Positions 46,814 to 56,612 of a DNA stretch of 64,000 nucleotides are shown piece by piece. Within the stretch, counting starts at the first letter, position 1, and every line of letters begins with the position of its first letter. The notes beneath the pieces are model-generated. The model did not search any database and had not been told where the DNA came from. It worked only from the letters and a program-made list of their open reading frames with translations. The DNA is from Pseudomonadota bacterium (GTDB lineage Bacteria; Pseudomonadota; Gammaproteobacteria; Burkholderiales; Burkholderiaceae_C): assembly GCA_020161065.1 (NCBI GenBank), contig JAIUPH010000017.1:174125-238124 (forward strand). The letters are read 5' to 3'. The translations under genes were made by a program, and so were the position numbers.

Positions 46814-47685
46814 TGCGCGCCGATCGCCGGGCCAGCGCTGCCCGGCGCCGCGGCCACCAGCCGCGCCGCCATCTCCTTGCGGAAGCGGTTGAGCTCCTGC
46901 ACCGTGGAGAAGCTGCGGTCCATCAGCAGGCTCATGTTGTGCAGGATGCGGTCGACCACCTTGCCTTCCCAGCCGGCGTCGAACTGGATCTGGCGGTCCA
47001 GCCAGGCTTCCAGCCACTGCGGGTCGGGCAACCGGCTCTGGATGGTGTCGCGCGGGAACAGCTTCTCGTTGACGTGCAGGTTGGTCGGGTGCAGCGCCTG
47101 CGCGGTGCGGCGCGCGCTGGCCATCAGCACGCCGACCTTGGCAAACGCCGCGCGCGCCTCGTCGCCGAAGCGCGACAGCGCCCGCCGCATGTAGCGCAGG
47201 TAGGCGCCGCCATGGCGGGCTTCGTCGCGCGCCAGCGTTTCGTAGATCGTCTTGATCACCGGCTCGGTGTGCCATTCGGCGGCGCGGCGGTACCAGTGGT
47301 TGAGGCGGATCTCGCCGCAGAAATGCAGCATCAGCGTTTCCAGCGCCGGCGCGGGGTCGAACTCGAAGCGCACCGCGTGCAGCTCGTCCTCGCTGGGCAC
47401 CAGCTCGGGGCGGAAGCGCCGCAGGTACTCCATCAGCACCAGGCTGTGCTTCTGCTCCTCGAAGAACCACACGCTCATGAAGGCGCTGAAGTCGCTGTCG
47501 TCGCGGTTGTCGCGCAGGAACATCTCGGTGGCCGGCAGCGCCGCCCACTCGGTGATGGCGTTCATCTTGATGGTCTGCGCCTGTTCGTCGCTGAGCTGCT
47601 GGGCCTCGAAGCGGGACCAGGGGATGTCGCGGTCCATGCTCCAGCGCACGGCTTCGAGTTGCTTGAAGAGTTCCGGATAGAGCAT
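46804..47685 (-). CDS. Acyl-ACP-desaturase-like diiron protein
   Basis: 293 residues from MLYPELFKQLEAVRWSMDRD. Helix metal motifs are in the order of class I diiron desaturases: Glu in MNAITEWAALPATEMFL, E-E-Q-K-H in VWFFEEQKHSLVLMEYL (about 100), Glu in MLHFCGEIRLNHWYR, and D-E-A-R-H in LARDEARHGGAYLRYM (about 165). The two ExxH motifs are what soluble acyl-ACP desaturases use to hold two irons. Other ferritin-like functions are possible. It is divergent from the glutathione peroxidase. Confidence 0.8.
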   Translation of the reverse strand: MLYPELFKQLEAVRWSMDRDIPWSRFEAQQLSDEQAQTIKMNAITEWAALPATEMFLRDNRDDSDFSAFMSVWFFEEQKHSLVLMEYLRRFRPELVPSEDELHAVRFEFDPAPALETLMLHFCGEIRLNHWYRRAAEWHTEPVIKTIYETLARDEARHGGAYLRYMRRALSRFGDEARAAFAKVGVLMASARRTAQALHPTNLHVNEKLFPRDTIQSRLPDPQWLEAWLDRQIQFDAGWEGKVVDRILHNMSLLMDRSFSTVQELNRFRKEMAARLVAAAPGSAGPAIGAQPA

Positions 47686-47767
47686 GGCGCGTTGCTGGCA
47701 GGGGTTCGCGATTCTAGGTGGCAGCTTGGCCCGCGACGGCACAGAATGACCCGCGCTGGAGGTGCCC

Positions 47768-48403
47768 ATGGCCGCAAGTCGTGCAGCAAGACGAGCAGCA
47801 AACCGTGCAATCACCGCCCTCGCAGGGCTGACGCTGGCGTCGGCCATCGCCTTGCCGGCCGCCGCGCCTGCCCTGGCCGCGGCCCCGGCGCAGGCCGCCG
47901 CGGCCGCCTGCCCCGAGTTGCTGCAGCAGCGCCAGCCGCGGCTGCAGGACGAGAAGCCCATCGAGCTGTGCAGCTACAGCGGCAAGGTGCTGCTGGTGGT
48001 CAACACCGCCAGTTATTGCGGCTTCACGCCGCAGTACAAGGCGCTGGAGGCGCTGTACCAGCGCTACGGCAGCCGCGGCCTGGTGGTGCTGGGCTTTCCG
48101 TCGAACGACTTCTCGCAAGAGCCGGGCAGCAACGAAGCGATTGCTGACTTCTGCGAAAACACTTTCTCCGTGCGGTTTCCGATGTTCGCCAAGAGCAGCG
48201 TCAAGCCCGGCAGCGGCGTCGCGGTGAACCCGCTGTACACCGCGCTGGCGGCCAAGACCGGCCAGGCGCCGCGCTGGAACTTCCACAAGTACCTGGTCTC
48301 GCGCGACGGCCGCCAGGTGATCAGCCGGCCCAGCGCGACCGACCCCTTGAGCCCCGAGTTCGTGCGCGAGGTCGAGAAGCTGCTGGCCGAACCGGCCAAT
48401 TGA
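47768..48403 (+). CDS. Glutathione-peroxidase-family protein, exported
   Basis: 211 residues; ATG has GGAGG 5 bases upstream (a GTG 6 bases earlier overlaps that site). A signal peptide with an Ala-rich core ends near residue 45. The catalytic Cys84 is in NTASYCGFTPQYKALE. The Gln/Trp partners are less clear, but GFPSNDFSQEPGSNEAI and WNFHKYLVSRDGRQV are conserved. Such periplasmic enzymes reduce peroxides with a thiol donor, often thioredoxin-like. A 184-base gene-free gap with a pyrimidine-rich tract follows before CorA. Confidence 0.9.
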   Translation: MAASRAARRAANRAITALAGLTLASAIALPAAAPALAAAPAQAAAAACPELLQQRQPRLQDEKPIELCSYSGKVLLVVNTASYCGFTPQYKALEALYQRYGSRGLVVLGFPSNDFSQEPGSNEAIADFCENTFSVRFPMFAKSSVKPGSGVAVNPLYTALAAKTGQAPRWNFHKYLVSRDGRQVISRPSATDPLSPEFVREVEKLLAEPAN

Positions 48404-48587
48404 TTACAAATCAGCAACGGAACTTCGGCCGACGGGCCCGGTCACAAGGGCCATTGCCAATTTTCCTGTTGTGCGGTTCGGCGGCCTTGCGCTGCCGGAA
48501 TCCTCGGGCGGTTCTCCTCCTCCTCCCTCCCTCCCTCGTTCGCCCGGGGGCGCCGCACAGCAGTCTTGTCTTCCCCGTCGCTTGCGC

Positions 48588-49565
48588 CTACTTCAGCCAG
48601 CCCTTGCGGCGGAAGTAGATGAAGGGCGCGGCGACCGAAGCCAGCATCAGCCCGATGGCGTAGACGTAGCCGTAGCGCCATTCCAGCTCGGGGATCATCC
48701 TGAAGTTCATGCCGTAGATGCTGGCGATCAGCGTCGGCGGCAGCAGCGCCACGCTGGCGACCGAGAAGATCTTGATGATCTTGTTCTGGTTGATGTTGAT
48801 GAAGCCGACGATGGCGTCCATCAGGAAGTTGATCTTGTCGAACAGGAAGGCGGTGTGCGAGTCGAGCGAATCGATGTCGCGCAGGATCTGCCGCGCTTCC
48901 TCGAACTGCTCGGCGTTGAGCATGCGGCTGCGCATCATGAAGCTCAGGGCGCGGCGCGTGTCCATCACGTTGCGGCGGATGCGGCCGTTCAAGTCTTCCT
49001 CGCGCGCGATGGCGGTCAGCGCCTCGCCGGCGGCGGCGTCGTCGACGTCCTTGCGCAGCACGCGCGCGCTCACCGCCTCCAGGTTGTCGTAGATGCCTTC
49101 CAGCGCGTCGGCGCTGTACTCGGCGTCGGCGTCGTAGAGCTTGAGCAGCACGTCCTTGGCGTCCTCGATCAGCGCCGGGATGCGGCGCGCGCGCAGCCGC
49201 AGCAGCCGGAACACCGGCAGGTCTTCGGCGTGGATCGAGAACAGCACCTTGTGGTGCAGGATGAAGGCCACCCGCACGTTGCGGCTGGGCTTGGAGTCGG
49301 GGCCGCCGTCGCCTTCGATCAGGAAGTCGGAGCGGATGTGCAGCTCGCCGTTGTCTTCCTCGTAGAAGCGGGCCGACTCCTCGAGGTCGTCGTCGACCAC
49401 GTCGCTGGGGATGGTCAGGCCGAAGCGGTTGCTGATCCAGCCCTTTTCCTCGGCCGTGGGGGCTTCCAGATCGACCCAGATCGGCTGCAGGTGGGCCAGC
49501 TTGGCGGGGTCTTCGATCTCTTCCTGGAACAGCCGGCCATTGGCAAGGGTGAAGACGTTGAGCAT
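48588..49565 (-). CDS. corA: CorA-family magnesium/cobalt transporter
   Basis: 325 residues. A large cytoplasmic N-terminal domain (1-~260) with long helices (NVMDTRRALSFMMRSRMLNAEQFEEARQILRDIDSL) is followed by two membrane helices. The first ends in the family hallmark YGMNF (GMN motif), and the C-terminus is basic (FRRKGWLK). CorA forms a pentameric channel for Mg2+ in the inner membrane. Its length is normal. It follows the hydrolase gene on the same strand, 41 bases after it. Confidence 0.94.
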   Translation of the reverse strand: MLNVFTLANGRLFQEEIEDPAKLAHLQPIWVDLEAPTAEEKGWISNRFGLTIPSDVVDDDLEESARFYEEDNGELHIRSDFLIEGDGGPDSKPSRNVRVAFILHHKVLFSIHAEDLPVFRLLRLRARRIPALIEDAKDVLLKLYDADAEYSADALEGIYDNLEAVSARVLRKDVDDAAAGEALTAIAREEDLNGRIRRNVMDTRRALSFMMRSRMLNAEQFEEARQILRDIDSLDSHTAFLFDKINFLMDAIVGFININQNKIIKIFSVASVALLPPTLIASIYGMNFRMIPELEWRYGYVYAIGLMLASVAAPFIYFRRKGWLK

Positions 49566-49606
49566 GCGAAGCGCTCTCTCCGGCGCGAGGGCGCGCGGAT
49601 TATGGC

Positions 49607-50311
49607 CTAGCGAGCGCCCCCATCCAGCCAATCCAGCAGCAGCTGAGTCACCGCTGCGGGCTGCTCCAGCGTCAGCATGTGGCCGGCGCCGGCCACGGTG
49701 TGCAGCCGCGCGCCGGCAATGGCCGCGGCGATCTCCTGCGCGCATTCGGGCGGCGTCAGCGCGTCGGCCTCGCCCACCGCCACCAGCGTGGGGCAGCGCA
49801 GGCCGGCCAGCCGCGGCCGCAGGTCGGGCCGCGCCATCACCGCGCGGTTCTGCGCGACGAGCTGCGCCGCGCCGGCACGGTGGATCATCGCCAGGTAGGC
49901 CTGCGTCAGCGACGCGTCGCGCTGGTGGGCCGGATGGAAGGCGAAGGTCAGGTTGGCGCGCAGCACCTCGTCGACGCGGCCTTGCTCGAACAGCGCGCAG
50001 GCCTCGCGGCGCAGGGCGATCAGCTCCGCCGTATCGGCCCGCGCGCTGGTGCCCAGCAGCGCCAGGCTGGCCACGCGCTGCGGCGCGCGCAAGGCGGCAT
50101 GCAGCGCCACCATGCCGCCCATCGAGGCGCCCACCAGGTGGAGCGCGCCGGCGTGCTCGGCCAGCAGCGCGTCGGCCATCGCTTCCAGGCTGGCGTGCTG
50201 CGTGTGTACGCGGCTCACATGCACCGGGCCGCGCGCCGCCAGCGCCGCCTGCTGGTGGGTCCACAGGCCTTCGTCGCAGGCCAGGCCGGGCAGCAGGATC
50301 ACCGGGGTCAT
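49607..50311 (-). CDS. Alpha/beta-hydrolase
   Basis: 234 residues from MTPVILLPGLACDEGLW. Oxyanion region LLPGLACDEGLW, nucleophile Ser63 in GASMGG, Asp in VGEADALTPPE and His in VAGAGHMLTLEQP form the triad. A small lid domain lies between (about 95-165). It belongs to the general esterase/lactonase/BioH-like group; the substrate cannot be assigned. Confidence 0.9.
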   Translation of the reverse strand: MTPVILLPGLACDEGLWTHQQAALAARGPVHVSRVHTQHASLEAMADALLAEHAGALHLVGASMGGMVALHAALRAPQRVASLALLGTSARADTAELIALRREACALFEQGRVDEVLRANLTFAFHPAHQRDASLTQAYLAMIHRAGAAQLVAQNRAVMARPDLRPRLAGLRCPTLVAVGEADALTPPECAQEIAAAIAGARLHTVAGAGHMLTLEQPAAVTQLLLDWLDGGAR

Positions 50312-50388
50312 CGAACCAGTGTGCCAGACCCGTGCGCCGGACCCCGGCGTAAGACGGCCGCCCGACCCTGCGCGTATGCTTGCCGGCC

Positions 50389-50808
50389 ATGACCGCCATC
50401 GCCCCCTTCCACCTGGCCTTTCCGGTGCACGACCTGGCCGCCGCGCGCCGGTTCTATGGCCAGTTCCTCGGCTGCCCCGAGGGCCGCTCCAGCAACGAGT
50501 GGATCGACTTCGACCTCTTCGGCCACCAGATCGTGGCCCACCTGGCGCCGGCGCGCGCGCCGGACCACCACAACCCGGTGGACGGCCACGACGTGCCGGT
50601 GCCGCACTTCGGCGTGGTGCTGGACTGGGACGACTTCCACGCGCTGGCCGATCGCCTGCGCGCGGCCGGCGTAGCCTTCGTGATCGAGCCTTACGTCCGC
50701 TTCGCCGGCCAGGTGGGCGAGCAGGCGACGATGTTCTTCCGCGACCCGTCGGGCAACGCGCTGGAGTTCAAGTCCTTCCGCGACCGCTCGCAGCTTTTTG
50801 CGAAGTGA
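50389..50808 (+). CDS. VOC-superfamily (glyoxalase-like) protein
   Basis: 139 residues from [28 protein letters not shown]. Two VOC half-domains are seen: HLAFPV...VAHLAP and [19 protein letters not shown]...[16 protein letters not shown], with metal-ligand positions His (FHLAFPV), His (VPHFGVV) and Glu (ALEFKSF). Such proteins are lyases, isomerases or dioxygenases, or bind toxins; no assignment is possible. Its stop codon lies in the first copy of an 11-base repeat leading to the ABC exporter gene. Confidence 0.88.
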   Translation: MTAIAPFHLAFPVHDLAAARRFYGQFLGCPEGRSSNEWIDFDLFGHQIVAHLAPARAPDHHNPVDGHDVPVPHFGVVLDWDDFHALADRLRAAGVAFVIEPYVRFAGQVGEQATMFFRDPSGNALEFKSFRDRSQLFAK

Positions 50809-50854
50809 TCGCCAAGTGATCGTCAAGTGAACGTCCAGTGATCATCTTCAAGTG

Positions 50855-50857
<3 letters not shown>
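50803..50857 (+). repeat. Five AAGTGAT-like units, four at exact 11-base spacing
   Basis: Units at 50803, 50814, 50825 and 50836 are spaced 11 bases apart (AAGTGATC, AAGTGATC, AAGTGAAC, CAGTGATC); a fifth at 50850 supplies the GTG/ATG start of the ABC ATPase gene. The first unit contains the stop codon of the VOC gene. The repeat fills the whole gap between them. Confidence 0.7.
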
Positions 50858-51796
<939 letters not shown>

Positions 51797-51820
51797 GACA
51801 CCCTGTGTCAACCCGTCTTC

Positions 51821-51903
51821 TGCGGGCCGAGCGCTGGGCCGCTCCCAAGCCGGCCCGCATTCCCTCGGGGGATCGGCCGACGTACCCGTCGGACGAGGGG
51901 CTG
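51821..51903. repeat. Two-hairpin repeat, member 4, between ABC exporter genes
   Basis: Outer hairpin arms TGCGGGCCG (51821-51829) and CGGCCCGCA (51851-51859) surround the core GGGCCGCTCCCAAG (51836-51849), identical to the core in the glnE copy. Then CCCTCGGGG and a second hairpin, arms CCGACG (51877-51882) and CGTCGG (51887-51892), loop TACC, then ACGAGGGG. It ends 3 bases before the permease start codon, replacing the normal ribosome-binding region with GAGGGG. Confidence 0.7.
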
Positions 51904-51905
51904 TC

Positions 51906-52673
51906 ATGAGCATGAACCTGCAAGCCATCAAGGCCATCTACCGCTTCGAGATGGCGCGCACCTGGCGCACGCTGACGCAAAGCATCATCTCGCCGGTGAT
52001 CAGCACCTCGCTGTACTTCGTCGTCTTCGGCGCGGCCATCGGCTCGCGCATTCCGCAGGTCGACGGCGTCAGCTACGGCGCCTTCATCGTGCCGGGACTG
52101 GTGATGCTGTCGCTGCTGACGCAAAGCCTGTCGAACGCCTCGTTCGGCATTTACTTCCCGCGCTTCACGGGCACCATCTACGAGCTGCTGTCGGCGCCCA
52201 TCTCCACCGTCGAGATCGTGCTCGCCTACGTCGGCGCGGCGGCCAGCAAGTCCATCATCCTCGGGCTGATCATCCTGGCCACCGCGGCGCTGTTCGTGCC
52301 GCTGCACGTGCTGCACCCGGTGTGGATGCTGGCCTTCCTGGTGCTGACCGCGTTCACCTTCAGCCTGATCGGCTTCATCATCGGCATCTGGGCCGACGGC
52401 TTCGAGAAGCTGCAGCTCGTGCCGCTGTTGATCGTCACGCCGCTGACCTTCCTGGGCGGCAGCTTCTATTCGATCGACATGCTGCCGCCGCCGTGGCGCA
52501 CGGTGGCGCTGTTCAACCCGGTGGTCTACCTGATCAGCGGCTTCCGCTGGAGCTTCTACGGCCAGGCCGACGTGCCGATCGCCATCAGCCTGGGCGTCAC
52601 CGCGCTGTTCCTGCTGGTGGCGCTGGCGGTCGTGGGCTGGATCTTCAAGACGGGGTATCGCTTGAAGGCTTGA
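51906..52673 (+). CDS. ABC-2-type permease (YadH-like)
   Basis: 255 residues from [42 protein letters not shown]. Six hydrophobic segments with the ABC-2 signature ...[43 protein letters not shown] near the C-terminus. It forms the membrane part of the exporter with the upstream ATPase. GAGGGG from the preceding repeat is 4-8 bases upstream and may be its ribosome-binding site. Confidence 0.93.
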   Translation: MSMNLQAIKAIYRFEMARTWRTLTQSIISPVISTSLYFVVFGAAIGSRIPQVDGVSYGAFIVPGLVMLSLLTQSLSNASFGIYFPRFTGTIYELLSAPISTVEIVLAYVGAAASKSIILGLIILATAALFVPLHVLHPVWMLAFLVLTAFTFSLIGFIIGIWADGFEKLQLVPLLIVTPLTFLGGSFYSIDMLPPPWRTVALFNPVVYLISGFRWSFYGQADVPIAISLGVTALFLLVALAVVGWIFKTGYRLKA

Positions 52674-52709
52674 CGCGAGCGCGGCGGCGATGGCCGCGCC
52701 CGTTCGGGC

Positions 52710-54209
52710 TCACTGCCAGCTCAACGCCGCCAGATCGTTCGCCGACAGCGGCATGTCCTTCCACAGCCCCTTCACGCGGGCACTGGCCACGGTCAGGCCG
52801 GTGGGCTGGAACAGGTAGGCGGCCACGGCTTCCTCGGCCACCATCTTCTGCGCCTCGGCCATCAGCTTGTCGCGGTCTTCCTGCTTGACGGTGGCGTTGA
52901 TCTTGCCCCACAGGTCGTTGAAGGCCTTGGACTCGTAGCCCCAGTAGTAGTTGGGGCGCGCGAAGTTGCCGAAGTCCAGCGGCTCGACGTGCGAGACGAT
53001 GGTCAGGTCGTAGGCCTTCTGGCCGTAGACGCCCGACATCCACTGCGCCCACTCGACGTTCTCGATTTTGACGTTGATGCCCACCTTGGCCAGTTGCGCG
53101 GCGATCACCTCGCCGCCCTGGCGCGCGTAGCTCACCGGCGGCAGCTTCATCGTCAGCTCCAGCGGCGGCGTCACGCCGGCCTGGTGCAGCAGCGCGCGCG
53201 CATGGGCCTGGTCGTAGGGGTTGAGGCTGGTGGTGTCGATGTAGCCCGGCGCGCCCGGCGTGTAGAAGCTGCCGATGGGCACGCCGAAGCCGTCGGCCGC
53301 GCCTTCGATCACCGCCTTGCGGTCGATGGCGGCGTAGATCGCGCGCCGCACCAGCACGTTGTCCAGCGGCTTGCGCTTGTTGTTGATCGCCAGGATGGTC
53401 TTGGCCCGCGTGCCGCTGATCAGCACCTGGAACTTCTTGTTCTCCTGGAACTGCTTGATGCTGCGCTGCGCGGCCACGCGCGGGAAGACGTCGACGTCGC
53501 CCGACAGCAGCGCCGCCACCTGCGCCGAGACGTCGCTGATGAAGCGGATGGTCACGCGGCGCAGCTTCACGTCCTTGGCATTGCGGTAGCCGTCCCAGCG
53601 CGTCAGCACCACGTTGCTGCCCTTGTTCCAGGCCTCCAGCCGGTAAGGGCCGGTGCCCACCGGCTGCGTGCCGTTGGTCGGCGCGCTCTTGGGCTCGACG
53701 ATGATGGCCGTGCCCTGGCCCAGCTGGAACGGCAGGTCGACGCTGCCGTTCTTGAGCTTGAGCACCACGGTGTGCGCGTCCGGCGTCTCGATGGCGTCGA
53801 TGTTGGCGAACACCGCCTTGTCCTTGTTGACGCTGTCCTTGGCCACCGCGCGCTCGAAGCTGAACTTCACCGCGGCGCTGTCGAAAGGCTCGCCGTTGTG
53901 GAACTTGACGCCGTGGCGCAGCTTGAAGGTGTAGGTCTTGAGGTCGGGGCTGACGGTCCAGCTCTCGGCCAGCAGCGGCGTGATCTTGCTGTCGCTGTTG
54001 ACCTTGGTCAGCGTCTCGAAGATGTTGTAGAGCGAGACCTCGGCGATCGCCGACGCGGCGCCGGCCGTCGGGTCCAGCCCCGGCGTGGGCTCCAACTGCA
54101 TGCCCAGCACCAGCGTGTCCTTCTTCGACTGCGCCTGGGCGGCAGGCGGCAGCGCGAAAGCCAGGGTCACGACGGCCAGGGCGGCGGTCAGGCGGAAGAG
54201 GGTGGTCAT
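52710..54209 (-). CDS. Peptide/solute ABC transporter substrate-binding protein (family 5)
   Basis: 499 residues from MTTLFRLTAALAVVTLAF. The signal peptide ends near PAAQAQS. The SBP-5 fold is shown by KITPLLAESWTVSPDLKTYTFKLRHGVKFHNGEPFDSAAVKFSFERA, GTGPYRLEAWNKGSNVVLTRWDGY and IKIENVEW-type C-terminal strands. It should bind peptides or similar solutes in the periplasm. No permease or ATPase genes of the Dpp/Opp type are adjacent, so its transporter lies elsewhere. It follows the PEP-CTERM gene by 31 bases. Confidence 0.93.
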   Translation of the reverse strand: MTTLFRLTAALAVVTLAFALPPAAQAQSKKDTLVLGMQLEPTPGLDPTAGAASAIAEVSLYNIFETLTKVNSDSKITPLLAESWTVSPDLKTYTFKLRHGVKFHNGEPFDSAAVKFSFERAVAKDSVNKDKAVFANIDAIETPDAHTVVLKLKNGSVDLPFQLGQGTAIIVEPKSAPTNGTQPVGTGPYRLEAWNKGSNVVLTRWDGYRNAKDVKLRRVTIRFISDVSAQVAALLSGDVDVFPRVAAQRSIKQFQENKKFQVLISGTRAKTILAINNKRKPLDNVLVRRAIYAAIDRKAVIEGAADGFGVPIGSFYTPGAPGYIDTTSLNPYDQAHARALLHQAGVTPPLELTMKLPPVSYARQGGEVIAAQLAKVGINVKIENVEWAQWMSGVYGQKAYDLTIVSHVEPLDFGNFARPNYYWGYESKAFNDLWGKINATVKQEDRDKLMAEAQKMVAEEAVAAYLFQPTGLTVASARVKGLWKDMPLSANDLAALSWQ

Positions 54210-54240
54210 CGAAAGGCCTCCGGATGCGAAGGCCCCGATG

Positions 54241-55056
54241 CTACGGCCGTTGCCGGCCCTGCCGCCGGCGCCGGCCTTGGCCCACACCTGCCCATCCCAA
54301 CAGCGCGGCGCCGGCCGCCAGCCACGGGGTGGCGGGCTCGGGGACCGGATTCGCGTTCGGCGACGCGATGTCCACGCTGGTCAACCGGAAGCTCACCTGC
54401 GTCGTGCCCTGCCCGGGGGTGAACAGCCAGAAGCGGCTGCTGCCGCTGAAGATCGGGTCCACCGCGTAGTGGCCGGTGAGGTGGCTGAACAAGGCGGTCG
54501 GGTCGGGCACGGGGCTGGAGAACTGGTCGTCGCCGATGACGGCCAGCACGTCCAGGCCGAGGAAGCTGTAGCCCAGCTCGAACCCCGACACCTTGATACC
54601 GTTGGCCAACAGGCCGGTGTTCGTCAGGCTGCCGCCCAGGTCGAAGGCGTTGAGCTGCAAGGCATTGCTGCTGGCGTGCGGCAGCGACACGGTGAGCGCG
54701 CTGGTGGTGGCCTGCGCGGGCGTATTCACCGGGTTCCAACGGCCGCTCAAGCCCGTGCCCGTGATCTCGTCCCACAGGTGCGCCTGCGTCCACAGGTCCT
54801 GGTACCAGCCCCAAGCGCCGGCGCAGCAGGCCGACTGCTGGAACGGCGGGTCGGGCGACACGCGCAGCGTCTCGGGCCGGTAGTCGCGCAGCGTGAACGT
54901 GAAGCTCACGGGCGCCCCGGCGCTGTAGCCGCCGCCGCCGGTCAGCACCTGGCCCGCGAACGTGAAGGTCACCGGCGCGGCGGCCACCGGCCATGCCGCG
55001 GCGCCGGCGGCCAGCAAAGCGCCGTGCAGCCAGCGCTGCCATCTGATCGTGTTCAT
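54241..55056 (-). CDS. PEP-CTERM sorting-domain protein
   Basis: 271 residues. A signal peptide ends near PVAAAPVTF. The body is beta-rich and low in Lys, with Ser/Thr/Asn-rich strands. The C-terminus has the complete sorting signal: NPVPEPATPW (VPEP motif), the helix LAAGAALLGWAGV, and a basic end RRRRQGRQ. PEP-CTERM proteins are cut by exosortase and released in species that make exopolysaccharide. This shows that the genome should hold an exosortase system outside this window. Function of the protein itself is unknown. Confidence 0.88.
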   Translation of the reverse strand: MNTIRWQRWLHGALLAAGAAAWPVAAAPVTFTFAGQVLTGGGGYSAGAPVSFTFTLRDYRPETLRVSPDPPFQQSACCAGAWGWYQDLWTQAHLWDEITGTGLSGRWNPVNTPAQATTSALTVSLPHASSNALQLNAFDLGGSLTNTGLLANGIKVSGFELGYSFLGLDVLAVIGDDQFSSPVPDPTALFSHLTGHYAVDPIFSGSSRFWLFTPGQGTTQVSFRLTSVDIASPNANPVPEPATPWLAAGAALLGWAGVGQGRRRRQGRQRP

Positions 55057-55142
55057 CGCATCCCCCGCTCGTGGTCGACATTGACCGGCGGCCAGCGTAG
55101 GCAGCCCGGCGTCACGCGAGCGTCACGCCGCGGGCGATGCGG

Positions 55143-56150
55143 TCAACCGGCGTCCATCGGCTTGAGGGGGATGCCCACGGGTTCGGGCGCCAGCAGCGAG
55201 CCGTCGCGCAGGCCGCGCACGGTGGCCAGCGCCAGCGCGCCGATGACCAGCGTGGCCAGCGCCAGCAGCAGCACGGCCAGCGTGGTCATCGCGCCACCGC
55301 TGCTGCCGGCCAGGCGCAACGTCAGCGCCGCCAGCGCGGCCAGCGGGAACGACATGCCCCAGTGCGGCAGCCCGAAAGGCAGCGCCGCCAGCGCGCGCGC
55401 CTGCAGCCCCACCCACAGCAGGCTGAACAAGGCCATGCCCCACAGGCCCCAGACCAGCAGCAGCGGCGCGCCGAACTGCAGCGCGGACAAGCCCACCACC
55501 GCCGGCGGCGCGATGACGATGAAGCTGGCCGGCCGCAGCCGCTCGGGCCAGGCGCCGCTGACGGCCAGCCGCACGACCACCAGCACCAGCACCAGCGGCC
55601 AGAACATCAGCCCGACGCCGAACTGCGCCGCCGACCATTGCGCATGGCCCAGCGGCACGCCGGCCAGCGGCACCAGCACGTTGCCCACCACGGGGATGAA
55701 GAGCGCCGGCGTCACGCCGGCCCACACCAGGCCGCCGGCGCCGTTGCCCTGCCACCAGCGGCCCAGCACCCAGGCGGTGACGACCAGTTGCGCCAGCGCG
55801 CCAAGCCACCACAGGCCGTCGACCCACAGGCCGTCGAAGCCTTGCGTCAGCGCCACCGTGGCCAGCAGGATCACCGCGATCGGCAGCGTCGCGATGAAGG
55901 TGTGGCGCACCGGATGCCGGCGGTCCTCGGCCCAGGCCTCGGGGTGGCGCAGCCCGCGCAGCACGGTGGCCGCCGCCAGCGCGGCGAAGACCAGCGCCGC
56001 CAGGCCGGCAAGCAGCAGCGCGGCGAGCCCGGCGCCGTCGCCCATCAGCGGCGTTGCGCGGTGCCAGGCCAGCGACAGCCCGGCCAGCCCCATGACGACC
56101 GCGTACCAGCCGGGGAACAGGTACTTCAGCGCGGCGGCGCCGGCCGTCAC
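55143..56150 (-). CDS. TDT/SLAC1-family anion transporter
   Basis: 335 residues from a GTG that overlaps the OsmC stop as GTGA, so translation is coupled; no ATG is near. About ten hydrophobic segments with features of the tellurite-resistance/dicarboxylate/SLAC1 group (KYLFPGWYAVVMGLAGLSLAW, PVVGNVLVPLAGVPLG, LPFGLPHWGMSFPLAALAALTLR). Relatives carry anions such as sulfite, dicarboxylates or formate. Its place at the end of the SQR gene row suggests sulfite or another sulfur anion as cargo, which is inference. Confidence 0.88.
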   Translation of the reverse strand: MTAGAAALKYLFPGWYAVVMGLAGLSLAWHRATPLMGDGAGLAALLLAGLAALVFAALAAATVLRGLRHPEAWAEDRRHPVRHTFIATLPIAVILLATVALTQGFDGLWVDGLWWLGALAQLVVTAWVLGRWWQGNGAGGLVWAGVTPALFIPVVGNVLVPLAGVPLGHAQWSAAQFGVGLMFWPLVLVLVVVRLAVSGAWPERLRPASFIVIAPPAVVGLSALQFGAPLLLVWGLWGMALFSLLWVGLQARALAALPFGLPHWGMSFPLAALAALTLRLAGSSGGAMTTLAVLLLALATLVIGALALATVRGLRDGSLLAPEPVGIPLKPMDAG

Positions 56151-56593
56151 TTGAGCTGCGCGCCGTGGGCGTCGAACACCGCCACGCTGACCGGGATGCC
56201 GGTGCGCACGCTTTGCGTGACGGTGCAGAAGTCTTCGAAGCTGGCCAGCGCGCGGTCGAGGTGCTCGACGGTGTCGCCCGGCACGCCGATGTTCAGCGTG
56301 ACCGCCATGCCCAGCACGCGCAGCCGGTTCTCGGCGTTGCGGCCGACCTCGGCCTGCACCTCGCAGGCGATGGTGCCGGGGTCCTGCTTGTACTTGCGCA
56401 CCGCGAACAGCAGCGACGCGCTCAGGCAGTTGCCCACCGCGGCGCACAGCAGTTGCACCGGCGACGGGCCCGCGCCGGCGCCCAGCGGCGGCGGTTCGTC
56501 GCAGTGCATCGCGGGGATGTCGCCGCCGAAGGCGACGTCGAAGCGGTAGTCCTGCACCTGGGTCAGGCGCACGGTCTCGCGGGGGCTGGTCAT
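56147..56593 (-). CDS. OsmC-family peroxidase-like protein
   Basis: 148 residues. Two redox Cys are in place: AAVGNCLSASLLFAV (about 57) and ASFEDFCTVTQSVRTGIPV (about 122), as in OsmC/Ohr proteins, which reduce organic or sulfur peroxides with thiols. The N-terminus has a short strand domain. It lies between the CsoR-like regulator (19 bases upstream) and the TDT transporter (overlap). Membership in a sulfur-response operon suggests use on persulfides or peroxides made from them. Confidence 0.92.
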   Translation of the reverse strand: MTSPRETVRLTQVQDYRFDVAFGGDIPAMHCDEPPPLGAGAGPSPVQLLCAAVGNCLSASLLFAVRKYKQDPGTIACEVQAEVGRNAENRLRVLGMAVTLNIGVPGDTVEHLDRALASFEDFCTVTQSVRTGIPVSVAVFDAHGAQLK

Positions 56594-56612
56594 CGGGTCA
56601 CCTCCGGGGGCA

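Noticed and set aside
48404-48587. Searched for a small RNA or gene in the gap between glutathione peroxidase and corA
   Set aside because: Only a pyrimidine-rich tract and weak GC-rich dyads were seen; nothing strong enough to call.
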